DNA from: Puccinellia tenuiflora
Lineage: Eukaryota > Streptophyta > Magnoliopsida > Poales > Poaceae
DNA: 64,000 nucleotides
NCBI GenBank assembly: GCA_012064385.1
Contig: QRDG01000859.1
Location: 434,001 to 498,000, forward strand
Reading direction: 5' to 3'
Positions 46,024 through 59,702 of this stretch are shown piece by piece. The number at the start of each line of letters is the position of its first letter. The first letter of the stretch is position 1. A program made the translations under genes and the position numbers. Under the pieces are notes generated by a model. It ran no database searches and had not been told where the DNA came from. It saw nothing but the letters and a program-made list of their open reading frames with translations.

Positions 46024-47984
46024 GAAACCCAGCGCGTCACGTTGAGTCATTTGCTCTCCTCCACCACTTTCGTTCTCAAAATTTCTCCCGAGGAGCTCTG
46101 TATCTCCCGTGCCAACCACGTCAACATTAGCCCCCAAACCGAGTTCATCATCAGATCTTGTCATACACGGAGACCCTCTCGCGAATTCCTCGCACCAGAA
46201 GACTCCACTCATCGAGGCAAACCTCCAGGACATGGTGATGCATCATTCCATTGACGTTGGTCACGCCTCAACCGAAGCCCGAGCAACATCCCCGCCGCAG
46301 CCAAGATTCTGACGAGGTGAGACCTCGCCATGCTTCACGATGATGTCCTGCATGATCTATGTGTCCTCCTTCACTCTCCCTAATTTTTCCAAATTTTTCC
46401 CGCAGCACAACCATGGAGAACGATGTCAACCTATCTCACCGGTGACCGACATCGCCGCAGTTCTTCTCCTCTTCCGCCGAGGCTAGTAACCTCCTGAGCC
46501 CAAGAACTTGTCGTGTCTCCTTCCCGTATTCATGCGAACCTCCTGGACATGACTCCGCGCCTCGAGAGACACCGAGACGACGAACGCAACATCGACCACT
46601 TCGTCTACCCCACATCACGTTGACACCGTTCTCCTCGACACCGACAATTTTCATTTCTTTCGGTGAGCCTCCCATACATGTTCTAATCTTACCTATATCT
46701 TATTCCCAATATATTAGATCAGACCACCCTATTATGCCCAAACATAATAATTTTGGCCATACAAATTTTACCAAGTGTCAAAACCTTTCTATTTTCGGTT
46801 TTGTCTTTGGACAGATTTTGGTCAACCTTAGAAATTCCATATCAAATCAACCGTAACTCCGTTTTCTGTATTTTTGTAGTCTATGGTTTCGTATGAACGT
46901 GTAGAATACATTAGTATAAGAAAAACGTGTATTTTAGTCGTGCACTAACTTGTTATTTGCAGAATGGTTATTAACTTGTTTAGGCTATAAAATGAGTTTT
47001 ACAAATCCTTTTTGAGTGAATCAAATTGCTAAAATCTTGTTTAGTTGCCCTCTGTCTAGTAGCTTTGTTTTCCAAAATTTATAAAATGTTTTATTACAGA
47101 AAACTATAAATCCTTGTGTTTGCCCTTTTGGGTGTTTTAAAAATGCTTTTAACAAGTTAAAATGTTTAAAATTTCTCTTGTGGCTTCATGCATATTTTAA
47201 TAAACTAGAAAACTTAGTGTACTATTTTTCTTGTGATTTTAAATGAATTTCTTGCATTGCATATTTTATTGTATTGTTATTGTGTTTGTATGTTTATGTG
47301 TGGCTTGTTTTTAATTGTTAGACCTTTCGGAGAGACCCGGGAATTTTATCAACTGTTGCTCCTACTCCTCCTGCTGCCAAGGCAAGTGGCACACTTGCAT
47401 ATTTTGTCCTATTATTTTGATATATGCATGTGTAGTAATACTTGGAAAATAGCATGATAGGCTTATTGGTATTGCTATGCTAAAAACTGTTTAGAATAGT
47501 TTCTCCCTTTACTAGATGGTCTAGATGCACCTATTATAACTTGGTAGAATTATAGAAATGCTATGCAAAATGTTGTTTTTGTTAAAAGTAAAAATTCTAC
47601 TAAGTTAAAGAACCTCCTGGGTGGATTTTGGCATTGCTTGGTGGTTTATGGTTGAGTGGCTACTCGGGACCATGTCTATGGTGTTTTTCACCCGAGAATG
47701 GCTCACTTGTGGACGGCCACCCAGGGTCAAAGAGATCAACGTTACTTCGAGTTTAGTGAGCTTACCGTGCAGCCATATGTCATATGGGCTCTGGCTTGAC
47801 TAAGTATGTAGTATGGAACCGGCCCGGCCTGACAGGTGGTGGTAGAGGAATGTAGGTGGAGCGCGTCAGGACGGCAGTGGTCGGGAAAATACTTCGGAAA
47901 AGTCTCGTCTCCATCCTCTCCTTTCCTTTTCACTTCAAGAAGGTCAAGGTCAGAATGGGTTGATGGAGTCTTATGGTGAAAGTG

Positions 47985-48042
47985 CACAACCTCTGCAGAG
48001 TGTCAATCTAAGTACTTAGCCGTGTCCCCGGTTACGGACGAT
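47985..48042 (+). other. Three-hairpin LTR cassette, array family
   Basis: P1 CTCTGCAGAG, P2 CTAAGTACTTAG, P3 GTCC and GGAC around CCGGTTAC. Copies in LTR 2 and LTR 3 begin at 53099 and 58455. Confidence 0.7.
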
Positions 48043-48642
48043 TCTGAGCAAGCTGGACGAGGACGTCAACGGAGGATCTCATCATTCCAATTTCCTAAGT
48101 TAAAATATGAAGGGTGAACAAGGGTAGTTGAGACAATGGTTGTCATACCTGTCTCGTTTAGATGAAAAAGTGTTTTGAAAAGAGATAGGAAAAATTGGCT
48201 TTATGCAAATCAGCCTTCAAACTCCACCAAGCCAAATATGCATATAGGTTACTAGAGTTGTTCCAATATGAGTCCACAAAGTGTCACTTGCCAGTTCCAT
48301 TTTTATGGTTCTGACCCACCTCGTTGATACATTTTATCAGGTTTTTCTGATGAAGAGTGAGGTTTCGTTAAGGGTTTCGAGTCTACAACCAACATGTTCG
48401 CCTGTGGCACATGAAGATGATGGAGACTCATTGCTATTTTATTTCCGCTGTGCTAATCTTTGTAAAATGCTAGCCTTGAGCTATGCAAGTTGTAATGGAT
48501 ATTTGTAAATTCTGGATCCTTCGTGTAATAAATTGATACAATGTTATGGTATTCATCGTAAACTGTGTGAGCTAGCGATTCGATCCAGGGACTAGCACTA
48601 TACACAGGGATCTTGCCTATTTTTACGTGCAGGTCCGTTACA

Positions 48643-50457
48643 GATGGTATCAGAGCACTGTGTTGCCTGTAGGTTCGAAACCCTAGGTTTGGATAGAAAT
48701 AGGTTTTGACCTTAGGATAAAAATCTATTTTATTCAGTTTTCTTAAAGAGAAAATATTTTTACCGATCTTTTCTTGTACTCTCCTATACTATTCATATCT
48801 CAAAGCATCTTCCCTTATTTTAGATAACCCATATAGGTGGTTACAACTTCTTTTGCATGAGAACAAAGAATATAATCTCAAGAAGGTGGGACTCCGTAAT
48901 CACCAACCTAGTACTGTATACCACATGTTCGATTCAACAAGAAGCAATACATTGAAGGCTATTGAAGATTTTGGAGAACAACACTCATGATTTCCTCAAG
49001 AAAGTTGAAGAGTACTTTGGAGCACTCAAGGAAGACATAGATGAGACCACCACTTTAGTTACTTTGTTAGAACAACGACAACGTGATAGTGTATTGATCA
49101 TATCAGCTTAGATGATATGACAATACTAGGTTGTTTGTTTTATTTTGAACCATGTTGCTTGATGTCTGCTAGATGTTGTTTGTAAGATGAATTGTCTTGA
49201 TCTGTTGTGTATGCATGGGTAGGAATACTTCTCTTAGATCTTTCTAACTCCACTCATCCATGCTAAACCCAACCAAATGCATCACCAATATGCCAACCGA
49301 AGTGACTTACCTATTGGATTGCAACGACCGATAGCCACTTTCATGCAAAGGTGCAACAAGTGATCCAACAACTCAAGCATAGTATGGAAAGCCTACTGCA
49401 CCGAGGAGAAGGATCGAAGAAGAAGCTATAGCTTGTGAGCTATCTTTGTGTATGAGTTTACGTAACCCAATAGTTTTGAAGGGTCGATAGTTTAGTTCAG
49501 GTTGTCTTGCAGATTAAAAACTTTCTGTCAGACAAGTGAGGTTGACCTAGTGTTAGCTTACGAGATTCACCAAACCAAGTACAAGGCAATGATTGGGTGC
49601 GAAATGGACTGGCCCCCATGGCGACTACCCATTTCATTCGCTTTGCTATGAGGAATGGTAAATCTGAGTGACATACCTATAAGAGAGACGACGTTGATAA
49701 GCCTGATCCGTAGGAGGATAATATATTATAACCCTATGTGAGGCAAGTGCTGCCAAGACGTACGATATACGGTAAGGATAAACCTGACCTCTCGTGAAGA
49801 AGAAGGGATCGTGCGATGGAAGTGTTTTCCTACCATGAGAGTTCGTTAGAAATGGCATAGTGTTTGCATTGAAGAAGTCAACCATGAGATGAAGCCTACA
49901 AAGAAATTAACAAGAATGATGAGCTGATGTTACAAAATCCGGTTATCTTGGTCTTCTGATAGACTCAATGAGTGACCCTTCAATGTCTGAAGTAACTCAA
50001 CCTACTACTTATGTGGTCTACAGTTCTATCGTGAAGGAAAATTCTACTCAAGACATCTAGAGGAGGATTATGCTTCCAAGTTATGCAAAGGGACATCCAC
50101 CTATTGAAAATGAAGCTTACACTATATGGATTTCAAAGTATCAACCAAGGATCCCAAGGTATTATTTAAGAATGAAAAGAATCACCAAATGCTTAAGAAG
50201 AGCTGGTACATGCTATATCTATGGAATAAGGATGATGAAGCAAAACTCAAACAGTCGATGATAAAAGTTGACCCAACAGAGATTCATGAATCGCCCGATG
50301 TGTGTGCTGTTTCAAGTCAAGAATTCAAGACTGTCTACAAAAGTTTCTTTTAAGGGTGGTAGCCCACCCAGTTGTCCAAAACCCGGATAACCGAACCCAT
50401 CCTTCTTTCTAGCCTCTCCGAATCTCGGGGACGAGATTCCTTTTAAGGGTGGTAGTC
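48643..50457 (+). other. Internal region 1 of the array
   Basis: Primer site TGGTATCAGAGC at 48645-48656, no gag or pol. Near the 3' end a short frame (from the ATG at 49969) is interrupted by TAG at about 50058 where region 2 has TGG. It ends with two copies of TTTTAAGGGTGGTAG (around 50348 and 50441), the second being the polypurine tract beside LTR 2. Confidence 0.85.
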
Positions 50458-53400
50458 TGTAACATCCCAAGATTTTCAAAAAATAAAAATTTAGAAAGAT
50501 CAAAAACTTTTTGATGTTTAAGTTTTAAAACTCAAAATCATGCATGTAATTCATCAACATCATTGGTTTGTTGCATTTTAAAATAGTTTTGAGCTTTTAA
50601 AACAAATTTGGGTTTTAATTTATTTTGGCATAAAGGGTGCTAAGCAACCCTAGTCTTTTTTTTTCGATTTTATTTTGTGGAAATAATAGTTCCAAAATAT
50701 TATATTTATATTATTATTTCTTAAAATTATTTTCTCAAATTATTTTGAAGATTTTTGAATATGTTTAGATTCAATGTTTGAAAACAGAAAATAGAAAAGA
50801 AAAGGGACAAAAAAAAAGGGGAACCGACCCAATTTGGGCCGACCCAGCCATTTTGGCCCATGTAGGCCGACCTGGTCGTCTTCCTGCTCGTGCACGAGGA
50901 GCACGTAGGTGACCTGATCTCCATGGCTGTACCACTTCCTCTCCTCCTCCCATCAGTTCCAGTGATCGTTTGGCTTCGACTTAAATACGAAACTTGTTGG
51001 AAATTAAATAGGAAACCCATTCAGGGAAATAAAATCCCACTTAGATGTCTTAATCATCCAAATCGGTTCGGTGAACCGAATGCCAAGTGTTGGCATGCCT
51101 CTCCGATCTCCCTTCTCAGGTCATATAAATAGAAACCCAGCACGTCACGTTGAGTCATTTGCTCTCCTCCACCACTTTCGTTCTCAAAATTTCTCCCGAG
51201 GAGCTCTGTATCTCCCGTGCCAACCACGTCAACATTAGCCCCCAAACCGAGTTCATCATCAGATCTTGTCATACACGGAGACCCTCTCGCGAATTCCTCG
51301 CACCAGAAGACTCCACTCATCGAGGCAAACCTCCAGGACATGGTGATGCATCATTCCATTGACGTTGGTCACGCCTCAACCGAAGCCCGAGCAACATCCC
51401 CGCCGCAGCCAAGATTCTGACGAGGTGAGACCTCGCCATGCTTCACGATGATGTCCTGCATGATCTATGTGTCCTCCTTCACTCTCCCTAATTTTTCCAA
51501 ATTTTTCCCGCAGCACAACCATGGAGAACGATGTCAACCGATCTCACCGGTGACCGACATCGCCGCAGTTCTTCTCCTCTTCCGCCGAGGCTAGTAACCT
51601 CTTGAGCCCGAGACCTTGTCGTGTCTCCTTCCCGTATTCACGCGAACCTCCTGGACAGGACTCCGCGCCTCGAGAGACACCGAGAAGACGAACGCAACAT
51701 CGACCACTTCGTTTACCCCGCATCACGTTGACACCGTTCTCCTCGACACCGACAATTTTCATTTCTTTCGGTGAGCCTCCCATACATGTTCTAATCTTAC
51801 CTATATCTTATTCCCAATATATTAGATCAGACCACCCTATTATGCCCAAACATAATAATTTTGGCCATACAAATTTTACCAAGTGTCAAAACCTTTCTAT
51901 TTTCGGTTTTGTCTTTGGACAGATTTTGGTCAACCTTAGAAATTCCATATCAAATCAACCGTAACTCCGTTTTCTGTATTTTTGTAGTCTATGGTTTCGT
52001 ATGAACGTGTAGAATACATTAGTATAAGAAAAACGTGTATTTTAGTCGTGCACTAACTTGTTATTTGCAGAATGGTTATTAACTTGTTTAGGCTATAAAA
52101 TGAGTTTTACAAATCCTTTTTGAGTGAATCAAATTGCTAAAATCTTGTTTAGATGCCCTCTGTCTAGTAGCTTTGTTTTCCAAAATTTATAAAATGTTTT
52201 ATTACAGAAAACTATAAATCCTTGTGTTTGCCCTTTTGGGTGTTTTAAAAATGCTTTTAACAAGTTAAAATGTTTAAAATTTGTCTTGTGGCTTCATGCA
52301 TATTTTAATAAACCAGAAAACTTAGTGTACTATTTTTCTTGTGATTTTAAATGAATTTCTTGCATTGCATATTTTATTGTATTGTTATTGTGTTTGTATG
52401 TTTATGTGTGGCTTGTTTTTAATTGTTAGACCTTTCGGAGAGACCCGGGAATTTTATCAACTGTTGCTCCTACTCCTCCTGCTGCCAAGGCAAGTGGCAC
52501 ACTTGCATATTTTGTCCTATTATTTTGATATATGCATGTGTAGTAATACTTGGAAAATAGCATGATAGGCTTATTAGTATTGCTATGCTAAAAACTGTTT
52601 AGAATAGTTTCTCCCTTTACTAGATGGTCTAGATGCACCTATTATAACTTGGTAGAATTATAGAAATGCTATGCAAAATGTTGTTTTTGTTAAAAGTAAA
52701 AATTCTACTAAGTTAAAGAACCTCCTGGGTGGATTTTGGCATTGCTTGGTGGTTTATGGTTGAGTGGCTACTCGGGACCATGTCTATGGTGTTTTTCACC
52801 CGAGAATGGCTCACTTGTGGACGGCCACCCAGGGTCAAAGAGATCAACGTTACTTCGAGTTTAGTGAGCTTACCGTGCAGCCATATGTCATATGGGCTCT
52901 GGCTTGACTAAGTATGTAGTATGGAACCGGCCCGGCCTGACAGGTGGTGGTAGAGGAATGTAGGTGGAGCGCGTCAGGACGGCAGTGGTCGGGAAAATAC
53001 TTCGGAAAAGTCTCGTCTCCATCCTCTCCTTTCCTTTTCACTTCAAGAAGGTCAAGGTCAGAATGGGTTGATGGAGTCTTATGGTGAACGTGCACAACCT
53101 CTGCAGAGTGTCAATCTAAGTACTTAGCCGTGTCCCCGGTTACGGACAATTCTGAGCAAGCTGGACGAGGACGTCAACGGAGGATCTCATCATTCTAATT
53201 TCCTAAGTTAAAATATGAAGGGTGAACCAAGGGTAGTTGAGACAATGGTTGTCATACCATACCTGTCTCGTTTAGATGAAAAAGTGTTTTGAAAAGAGAT
53301 AGGAAAAATTGGCTTTATGCAAATCAGCCTTCAAACTCCACAAGCCAAATATGCATATAGGTTATTAGAGTTGTTCCTACTATGAGTCCACAAAGTGTCA

Positions 53401-53759
53401 CTTGCCAGTTCCATTTTATATGGTTCTGACCCACCTTGTTGATACATTTTATTGCAGGTTTGCTCGACGTGAGTGAGGTTTCGATTAAGGGTTTCGAGTC
53501 TACAACCAACATGTTCGCCTGTGGCACATGAAGATGATGGAGACTCATTGCTATTTTATTTCCGCTGTGCTAATCTTTGTAAAATGCTAGCCTTGAGCTA
53601 TGCAAGTTGTAATGGATATTTGTAAATTCTGGATCCTTCGTGTAATAAATTGATACAATGTTATGGTATTCATCGTAAACTGTGTGAGCTAGCGATTCGA
53701 TCCAGGGACTAGCACTATACACAGGGATCTTGCCTATTTTTACGTGCAGGTCCGCTACA
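50458..53759 (+). mobile_element. LTR 2 of the tandem array
   Basis: Very similar to LTR 1 over its whole length (scattered single-base changes and short indels). It serves as 3' LTR for region 1 and 5' LTR for region 2, since a polypurine tract precedes it and a primer site follows it. Confidence 0.9.
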
Positions 53760-55533
53760 GATGGTATCAGAGCACTGTGTTGCCTGTAGGTTCGAAACCC
53801 TAGGTTTGGATTAGAACTAGGAAAAGACCTAGAATTGAAAATTTATTTTTATTCAATATTCTTAAGAAGAAAATATTTGCAAGTTGACTTCTCTCATACT
53901 CTCGTCTATTATTCACATTTCAAGATATCTTTTCTTATCTAGTATGACCCATTTTGTGGATACAACTCTAGTTGTAGAAGAACAAAGGAGTCGATGACAA
54001 GACAGTTGGAATCAGTACATAGTCTTCGATGTGGCAAGATGCACTACATTGAAGGTCACTGAAGAATTTGGAGAAAAACTCAGATTTAGACTCCACAACA
54101 CTCAAGGATACCTCAAGGAAGTTGAAGAGTATTTGAAGCACTCAAGAAATAGATAGATGAGACCACCATTTAGATACTTTGATAGAACAACGATAACGTG
54201 ATAGTGTATTGATCATATCAACTTAGGTGGTATGGCAATACTAGATTTTTTTTTTGTGTTTAACCTTGTTGTTTGATGCTTGGTAGATGTTGTTTGTAAG
54301 TTGAATTGTCTTGATCTGTTGTGTATGCATGGGTAGGAATACTTCTCTTAGATCTTTCTATCTCCACTCATCCATGCTAAATCCAACCAGATGCATCACC
54401 AATATGCCAACCCAAGTGACTTACCTATTGGATTGCAAAGACCGATAGCCACCTCCATGAAAGATGCAACAAGTGAGCCACCAACTCAAGCATAGGATGG
54501 AAAGCTTGTTACACCAAGGAGAAGGATCGAAGAAAAAGCTATAGCTTGTGAGCTATCTTTGTGTATGATTTTACGTAACCCAATAGTTTTGAAGGGTCGA
54601 TAGTTTAGTTAGGTTGTCTTGCAGATTGGAAACTTTCTGTCAGACAAGTGAGGCTGGCCGAGAGTTAGCTTACGAGATTCATCAAACCAAGTACAAGGTA
54701 ATGATTGGGTGCGAAATGGATTGGCCCCCATGGCGACTACCCATTTCATTCGCTTTGCTATGAGGAATGGTAAATCTAAGTGACATACCTACACGAGAGA
54801 CGACGTTGATAAGCCTGATCCGTAGGAGGATAATATATTATAACCCTATGTAAGGCAAGTGCTGCCAAGACGTACGATATACGGTAAGGATAAACCTGAC
54901 CTCTCGTGAAGAAGAAGGGATCGTGCGATGGAAGTGTTTTCCTACCATGAGAGTTCGTTAGAAATGGCATAGTGTTTGCATTGAAGAAGTCAACCATGAG
55001 ATGAAGCCTACAAAGAAATTAACAAGAATGATGAGCTGATGTTACAAAATCCGGTTATCTTGGTCTTCTGATAGACTCAATGAGTGACCCTTCAATGTCT
55101 GAAGTAACTCAACCTACTACTTATGTGGTCTACAGTTCTATCATGAAGGAAAATTCTACTCAAGACATCTGGAGGAGGATTGTGCTTCCAAGTTATGCAA
55201 AGGGACATCCACCTATTGGAAATGAAGATTATTATACAAGGATCCCAATGTATCACTTAAGGATGAAAGAATCACCAATTCCTTACGAGGAGCTAGTACG
55301 TGCTATACAAGTGGATTCAAGAAGATGAAACACAACTCAGGAATGGAATCAAATGTGACATGAAGAATAACCAGATAGACACCAGCCCGAAGGCAAGAGT
55401 TGAAGATTGCCTACAAAAGTTTCTTTTAAGGGTGGTAGCCCACCCAGTTGTCCAAAACCCGGATAACCGAACCCATCTTTCTTTCTAGCCTCTCCGAATC
55501 TCGGGGACGAGATTCCTTTTAAGGGTGGTAGTC
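53760..55533 (+). other. Internal region 2 of the array
   Basis: Primer site at 53762-53773. Its first half differs clearly from region 1; 54.5-55.2 kb is nearly identical, the next 200 bases differ again, and the last 130 bases match. The short ORF at 55080-55328 (SMSEVTQPTTYVVYSSIMKE) is unrecognised. No retroviral motif. The polypurine tract is again duplicated. Confidence 0.85.
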
Positions 55534-58500
55534 TGTAACATCCCAAAACTTTGGAATGTTAAAAATCACAAGAAATTAAAACTTTTGATAAAGAAAGAAA
55601 ACTTTTGAGAATTGCTTAAAGGGAAAATCTTAAACTCCAAAAGATAAAAGGTATTATAACCTATTAAAAAGTATTTTGAGTTTTCAAATGTTTCAAACAA
55701 ATTATCTATTTCTATTTTAAAGATTTTGAAGTTAAAGTAATTACTTTGGGAAAATATAAACCCTAAAAGTATTTTTTTTTGGACTTATTACCATATGTTT
55801 TTGTAAAAAGGTTTCCCAAATTATTATCTTGAAATTAAAATGATATTGTAAAATATATATTAAAATGATTACTTTTGATATTCTAGTTTTTATTTAAAAT
55901 AAAAGGGTATTAAAATAAATTTCTAAAACCATATTGAAATTTGGCATAAAGGTGTCAAATATGTCAATATGAATATTTGGAATTTCATTATTTTGTTTTA
56001 AATTATAAAAGTACCAAAATGTTTATTTTATAACAAGCTTTCAAAAAAGTACGTACTCATTTTTTTTTCTGAAATCTTTGAAATCAAAATTGAATTCAAA
56101 AGTGAGTTCAAATAAATAAAAACAGAAATAAGATAGTAGAAAAGGAAGGAAGAAAGAAGAAAAAAAAAACTAACTGGGCCGAAGCCCAATACCTAGGCCG
56201 ACCGAACAAGAGCGACCGCTCGTGTTCGTCTTCCACCTCCAGCACGCACGTCCTGTACATTACTTCAACCTGTGCCACTCACCTCTTTCCCGTCCTCTTC
56301 CCCATCAATTGGATGACCGTTTCGGTTTCTTTCAACACGAGAATTACTCCCCATCAAGTCACGGTCTCATTCAGAAAGATGAAATCCCATTTCGTGGCTT
56401 AATGCTCTCAAAAAGTTTCGGTGAACCGAATGCCATGGGTCGGCATTCATATCCCGATCTCCCCTCTCAGATCATATAAAGGAAACCTGATCGCGTCACT
56501 TTGTGCCTCTTAGCTTCCTCCACCACTTTCCTTCATAAAATTTCTCGAAAGGACCCCTGTACAGCCCGTGCCAACCAACGCCAACTTCAGCCCCAAACCG
56601 AGTTCATCGCCAGATCTTGTCATACACGGAGACCCTCTCGCGGATTCCTCGCACCAGAAGACTCCACTCATCGAGGCAAACCTCCAGGACATGGTGATGC
56701 ATCATTCCATTGACGTTGGTCACGCCTCAACCGAAGCCCGAGCAACATCCCCGCCGCAGCCAAGATTCTGACGAGGTGAGACCTCGCCATGCTTCACGAT
56801 GATGTCCTGCATGATCTATGTGTCCTCCTTCACTCTCCCTAATTTTTCCAAATTTTTCCCGCAGCACAACCATGGAGAACGATGTCAACCGATCTCACCG
56901 GTGACCGACATCGCCGCAGTTCTTCTCCTCTTCCGCCGAGGCTAGTAACCTCTTGAGCCCGAGACCTTGTCGTGTCTCCTTCCCGTATTCACGCGAACCT
57001 CCTGGACAGGACTCCACGCCTCGAGAGACACCGAGAAGACGAACGCAACATCGACCACTTCGTTTACCCCGCATCACGTTGACACCGTTCTCCTCGACAC
57101 CGACAATTTTCATTTCTTTCGGTGAGCCTCCCATACATGTTCTAATCTTACCTATATCTTATTCCCAATATATTAGATCAGACCACCCTATTATGCCCAA
57201 ACATAATAATTTTGGCCATACAACTTTTACCAAGTGTCAAAACCTTTCTATTTTCGGTTTTGTCTTTGGACAGATTTTGGTCAACCTTAGAAATTCCATA
57301 TCCAATCAACCGTAACTCCGTTTTCTGTATTTTTGTAGTCTATGGTTTCATATGAACGTGTAGAATACATTAGTATAAGAAAAACGTGTATTTTAGTCGT
57401 GCACTAACTTGTTATTTGCAGAATGGTTATTAACTTGTTTAGGCTATAAAATGAGTTTTACAAATCCTTTTTGAGTGAATCAAATTGCTAAAATCTTGTT
57501 TAGATGCCCTCTGTCTAGTAGCTTTGTTTTCCAAAATTTATAAAATGTTTTATTACAGAAAACTATAAATCCTTGTGTTTGCCCTTTTGGGTGTTTTAAA
57601 AATGCTTTTAACAAGTTAAAATGTTTAAAATTTGTCTCGTGGCTTCATGCATATTTTAATAAACCAGAAAACTTAGTGTACTATTTTTCTTGTGATTTTA
57701 AATGAATTTCTTGCATTGCATATTTTATTGTATTGTTATTGTGTTTGTATGTTTATGTGTGGCTTGTTTTTAATTGTTAGACCTTTCGGAGAGACCCGGG
57801 AATTTTATCAACTGTTGCTCCTACTCCTCCTGCTGCCAAGGCAAGTGGCACACTTGCATAACTTTGTCCTATTATTTTTTGATATATGCATGTGTAGTAA
57901 TACTTGGAAAATAGCATGATAGGCTTATTAGTATTGCTATGCTAAAAAAAAATGTTTAGAATAGTTTCCCCCTTACTAGATGGTCTAGATGCTCCTATTA
58001 TAACTTGGTAGAATTATAGAAATGCTATGCAAAATGTTGTATTTGTTAAAAGTAAAAATTCTACTAAGTTAAAGAACCTCCTGGGTGGATTTTGGCATTG
58101 CTTGGTGGTTTATGGTTGAGTGGCTACTCGGGACCATGTCTATGGTGTTTTTCACCCGAGAATGGCTCACTTGTGGACGGCCACCCAGGGTCAAAGAGAT
58201 CAACGTTACTCCGAGTTTAGTGAGCTTACCGTGCAGCCATATGTCATATGGGCTCTGGCTTGACTAAGTATGTAGTATGGAACCGGCCCGGCCTGACAGG
58301 TGGTGGTAGAGGAATGTAGGTGGAGCGCGTCAGGACGGCAGTGGTCGGGAAAATACTTCGGAAAAGTCTCGTCTCCATCCTCTCCTTTCCTTTTCACTTC
58401 AAGAAGGTCAAGGTCAGAATGGGTTGATGGAGTCTTATGGTGAACGTGCACAACCTCTGCAGAGTGTCAATCTAAGTACTTAGCCGTGTCCCCGGTTACG

Positions 58501-59118
58501 GACAATTCTGAGCAAGCTGGACGAGGACGTCAACGGAGGATCTCATCATTCTAATTTCCTAAGTAAAATTTTGAAGGGTGAACCAGGGTAGTTGAGACAA
58601 TGGTTGTCATACCATACCTGTCTCGTTTAGATGAAAAAGTGTTTTCAAAAGAGATAGGAAAAATTGGCTTTATGCAAAATAGCCTTCCAAACTCCACAAG
58701 CCAAATATGCATATAGGTTATTAGAGTTTTCCTCTATGAGTCCACAAAGTGTCACTTGCCAGTTCCATTTTATATGGTTCTGACCCACCTTGTTGCAACA
58801 TTCTTATTGTTGCAGGATGCTCCGACGTTGAGTGAGGTTTCGATTAAGGGTTTCGAGTCTACAACCAACATGTTCGCCTGTGGCACATGAAGATGATGGA
58901 GACTCATTGCTATTTTATTTCCGCTGTGCTAATCTTTGTAAAATGCTAGCCTTGAGCTATGCAAGTTGTAATGGATATTTGTAAATTCTGGATCATTCGT
59001 GTAATAAATTGATACAATGTTATGGTATTCATCGTAAACTGTGTGTGCTAGCGATTCGATCCAGGGACTAGCACTATACACAGGGATCTTGCCTATTTTT
59101 ACGTGCAGGTCCGCTACA
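55534..59118 (+). mobile_element. LTR 3 of the tandem array (mosaic)
   Basis: From about 56600 to its end (GGTCCGCTACA) it is nearly identical to LTR 2. The first 1.07 kb is only distantly similar, sharing the TGTAACATCCCAA start, the TTCGGT/ACCGAA dyad (56417-56430) and the TATA box (56475-56482). The right flank GGTAG does not match the left flank of LTR 1. Confidence 0.85.
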
Positions 59119-59702
59119 GGTAGCATGTCACCTCAAAAATTATTTTGTTTTTATCGTTTACCTACTCGAGGACGAGTAGGAACTAAGCTTGGGGATGCTG
59201 ATACGTTGCAAATGTATCTATAATTTTTGATGTTCCATGCTATTATTATGCCTGTTGTTACATATTTTGCATACACTTTATAGAATTTTTATACATTTTC
59301 GGGTACTAAACTATTAACAAGATGCCACTGTGCCAGTTCCTGTTTTCTGCTATTTTTCCTTTTCAGAAAAGTTATGAAGGAAATATCCTCGGAATTGTAT
59401 GAAAATCAATGGACATCTGTCGCAACAGTGGAACATGGGGTTCCCCTGATGCGGTCCAAGTGGGTCCACCGCACATGGGCCCACCAAGGAGGCACTCAAG
59501 GCCAAGGCACAAGACTGGCAGATGCCCCCCCCATTCGTCCCACGGCGACCAGACGAACGCGGCATCGACAACCACGGCTAAGGACCGGGGGACCCCCTCT
59601 ACCCAGAAGAAGACGTGTAGGTCCCGAGGACCCCGACGCCCGGCAGGAGGCCAGGCTCACCCCCGAGAACAAACCTCCACACGCGCGAAGTGGATGAGCT
59701 TG
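59119..59702 (+). mobile_element. Athila-type 3' end: polypurine tract and truncated LTR
   Basis: A hairpin CCTACTCG-AGGA-CGAGTAGG (59161-59180) is followed by AAGCTTGGGGATGC and an LTR start TGATACGT at 59199. I recognise this junction from a common Pooideae gypsy family. The LTR is cut at 59703. Confidence 0.6.

Larger units (their letters stand above)
45348..48642 (+). mobile_element. LTR 1 of the tandem retroelement array
   Basis: TGTAACATCCCAAG...GGTCCGTTACA, followed by a tRNA-Met primer site. Contains TATA box, GC-richer leader (46.05-46.65 kb), a GAG/GTGAGACC donor-like site near 46314 and the hairpin cassette. Left flank TACTA. Confidence 0.9.

Noticed and set aside
46109..46312. 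67-codon ORF repeated in all three array LTRs
   Set aside because: Conserved only because the LTRs are nearly identical. Overlapping frames are equally conserved and no motif is seen; it may still be a short leader ORF.
45341..59123. Target duplication GGTAC/GGTAG around the tandem array
   Set aside because: It differs at one base and would require the LTR to start with TATG rather than TGTAAC as in the other two copies.
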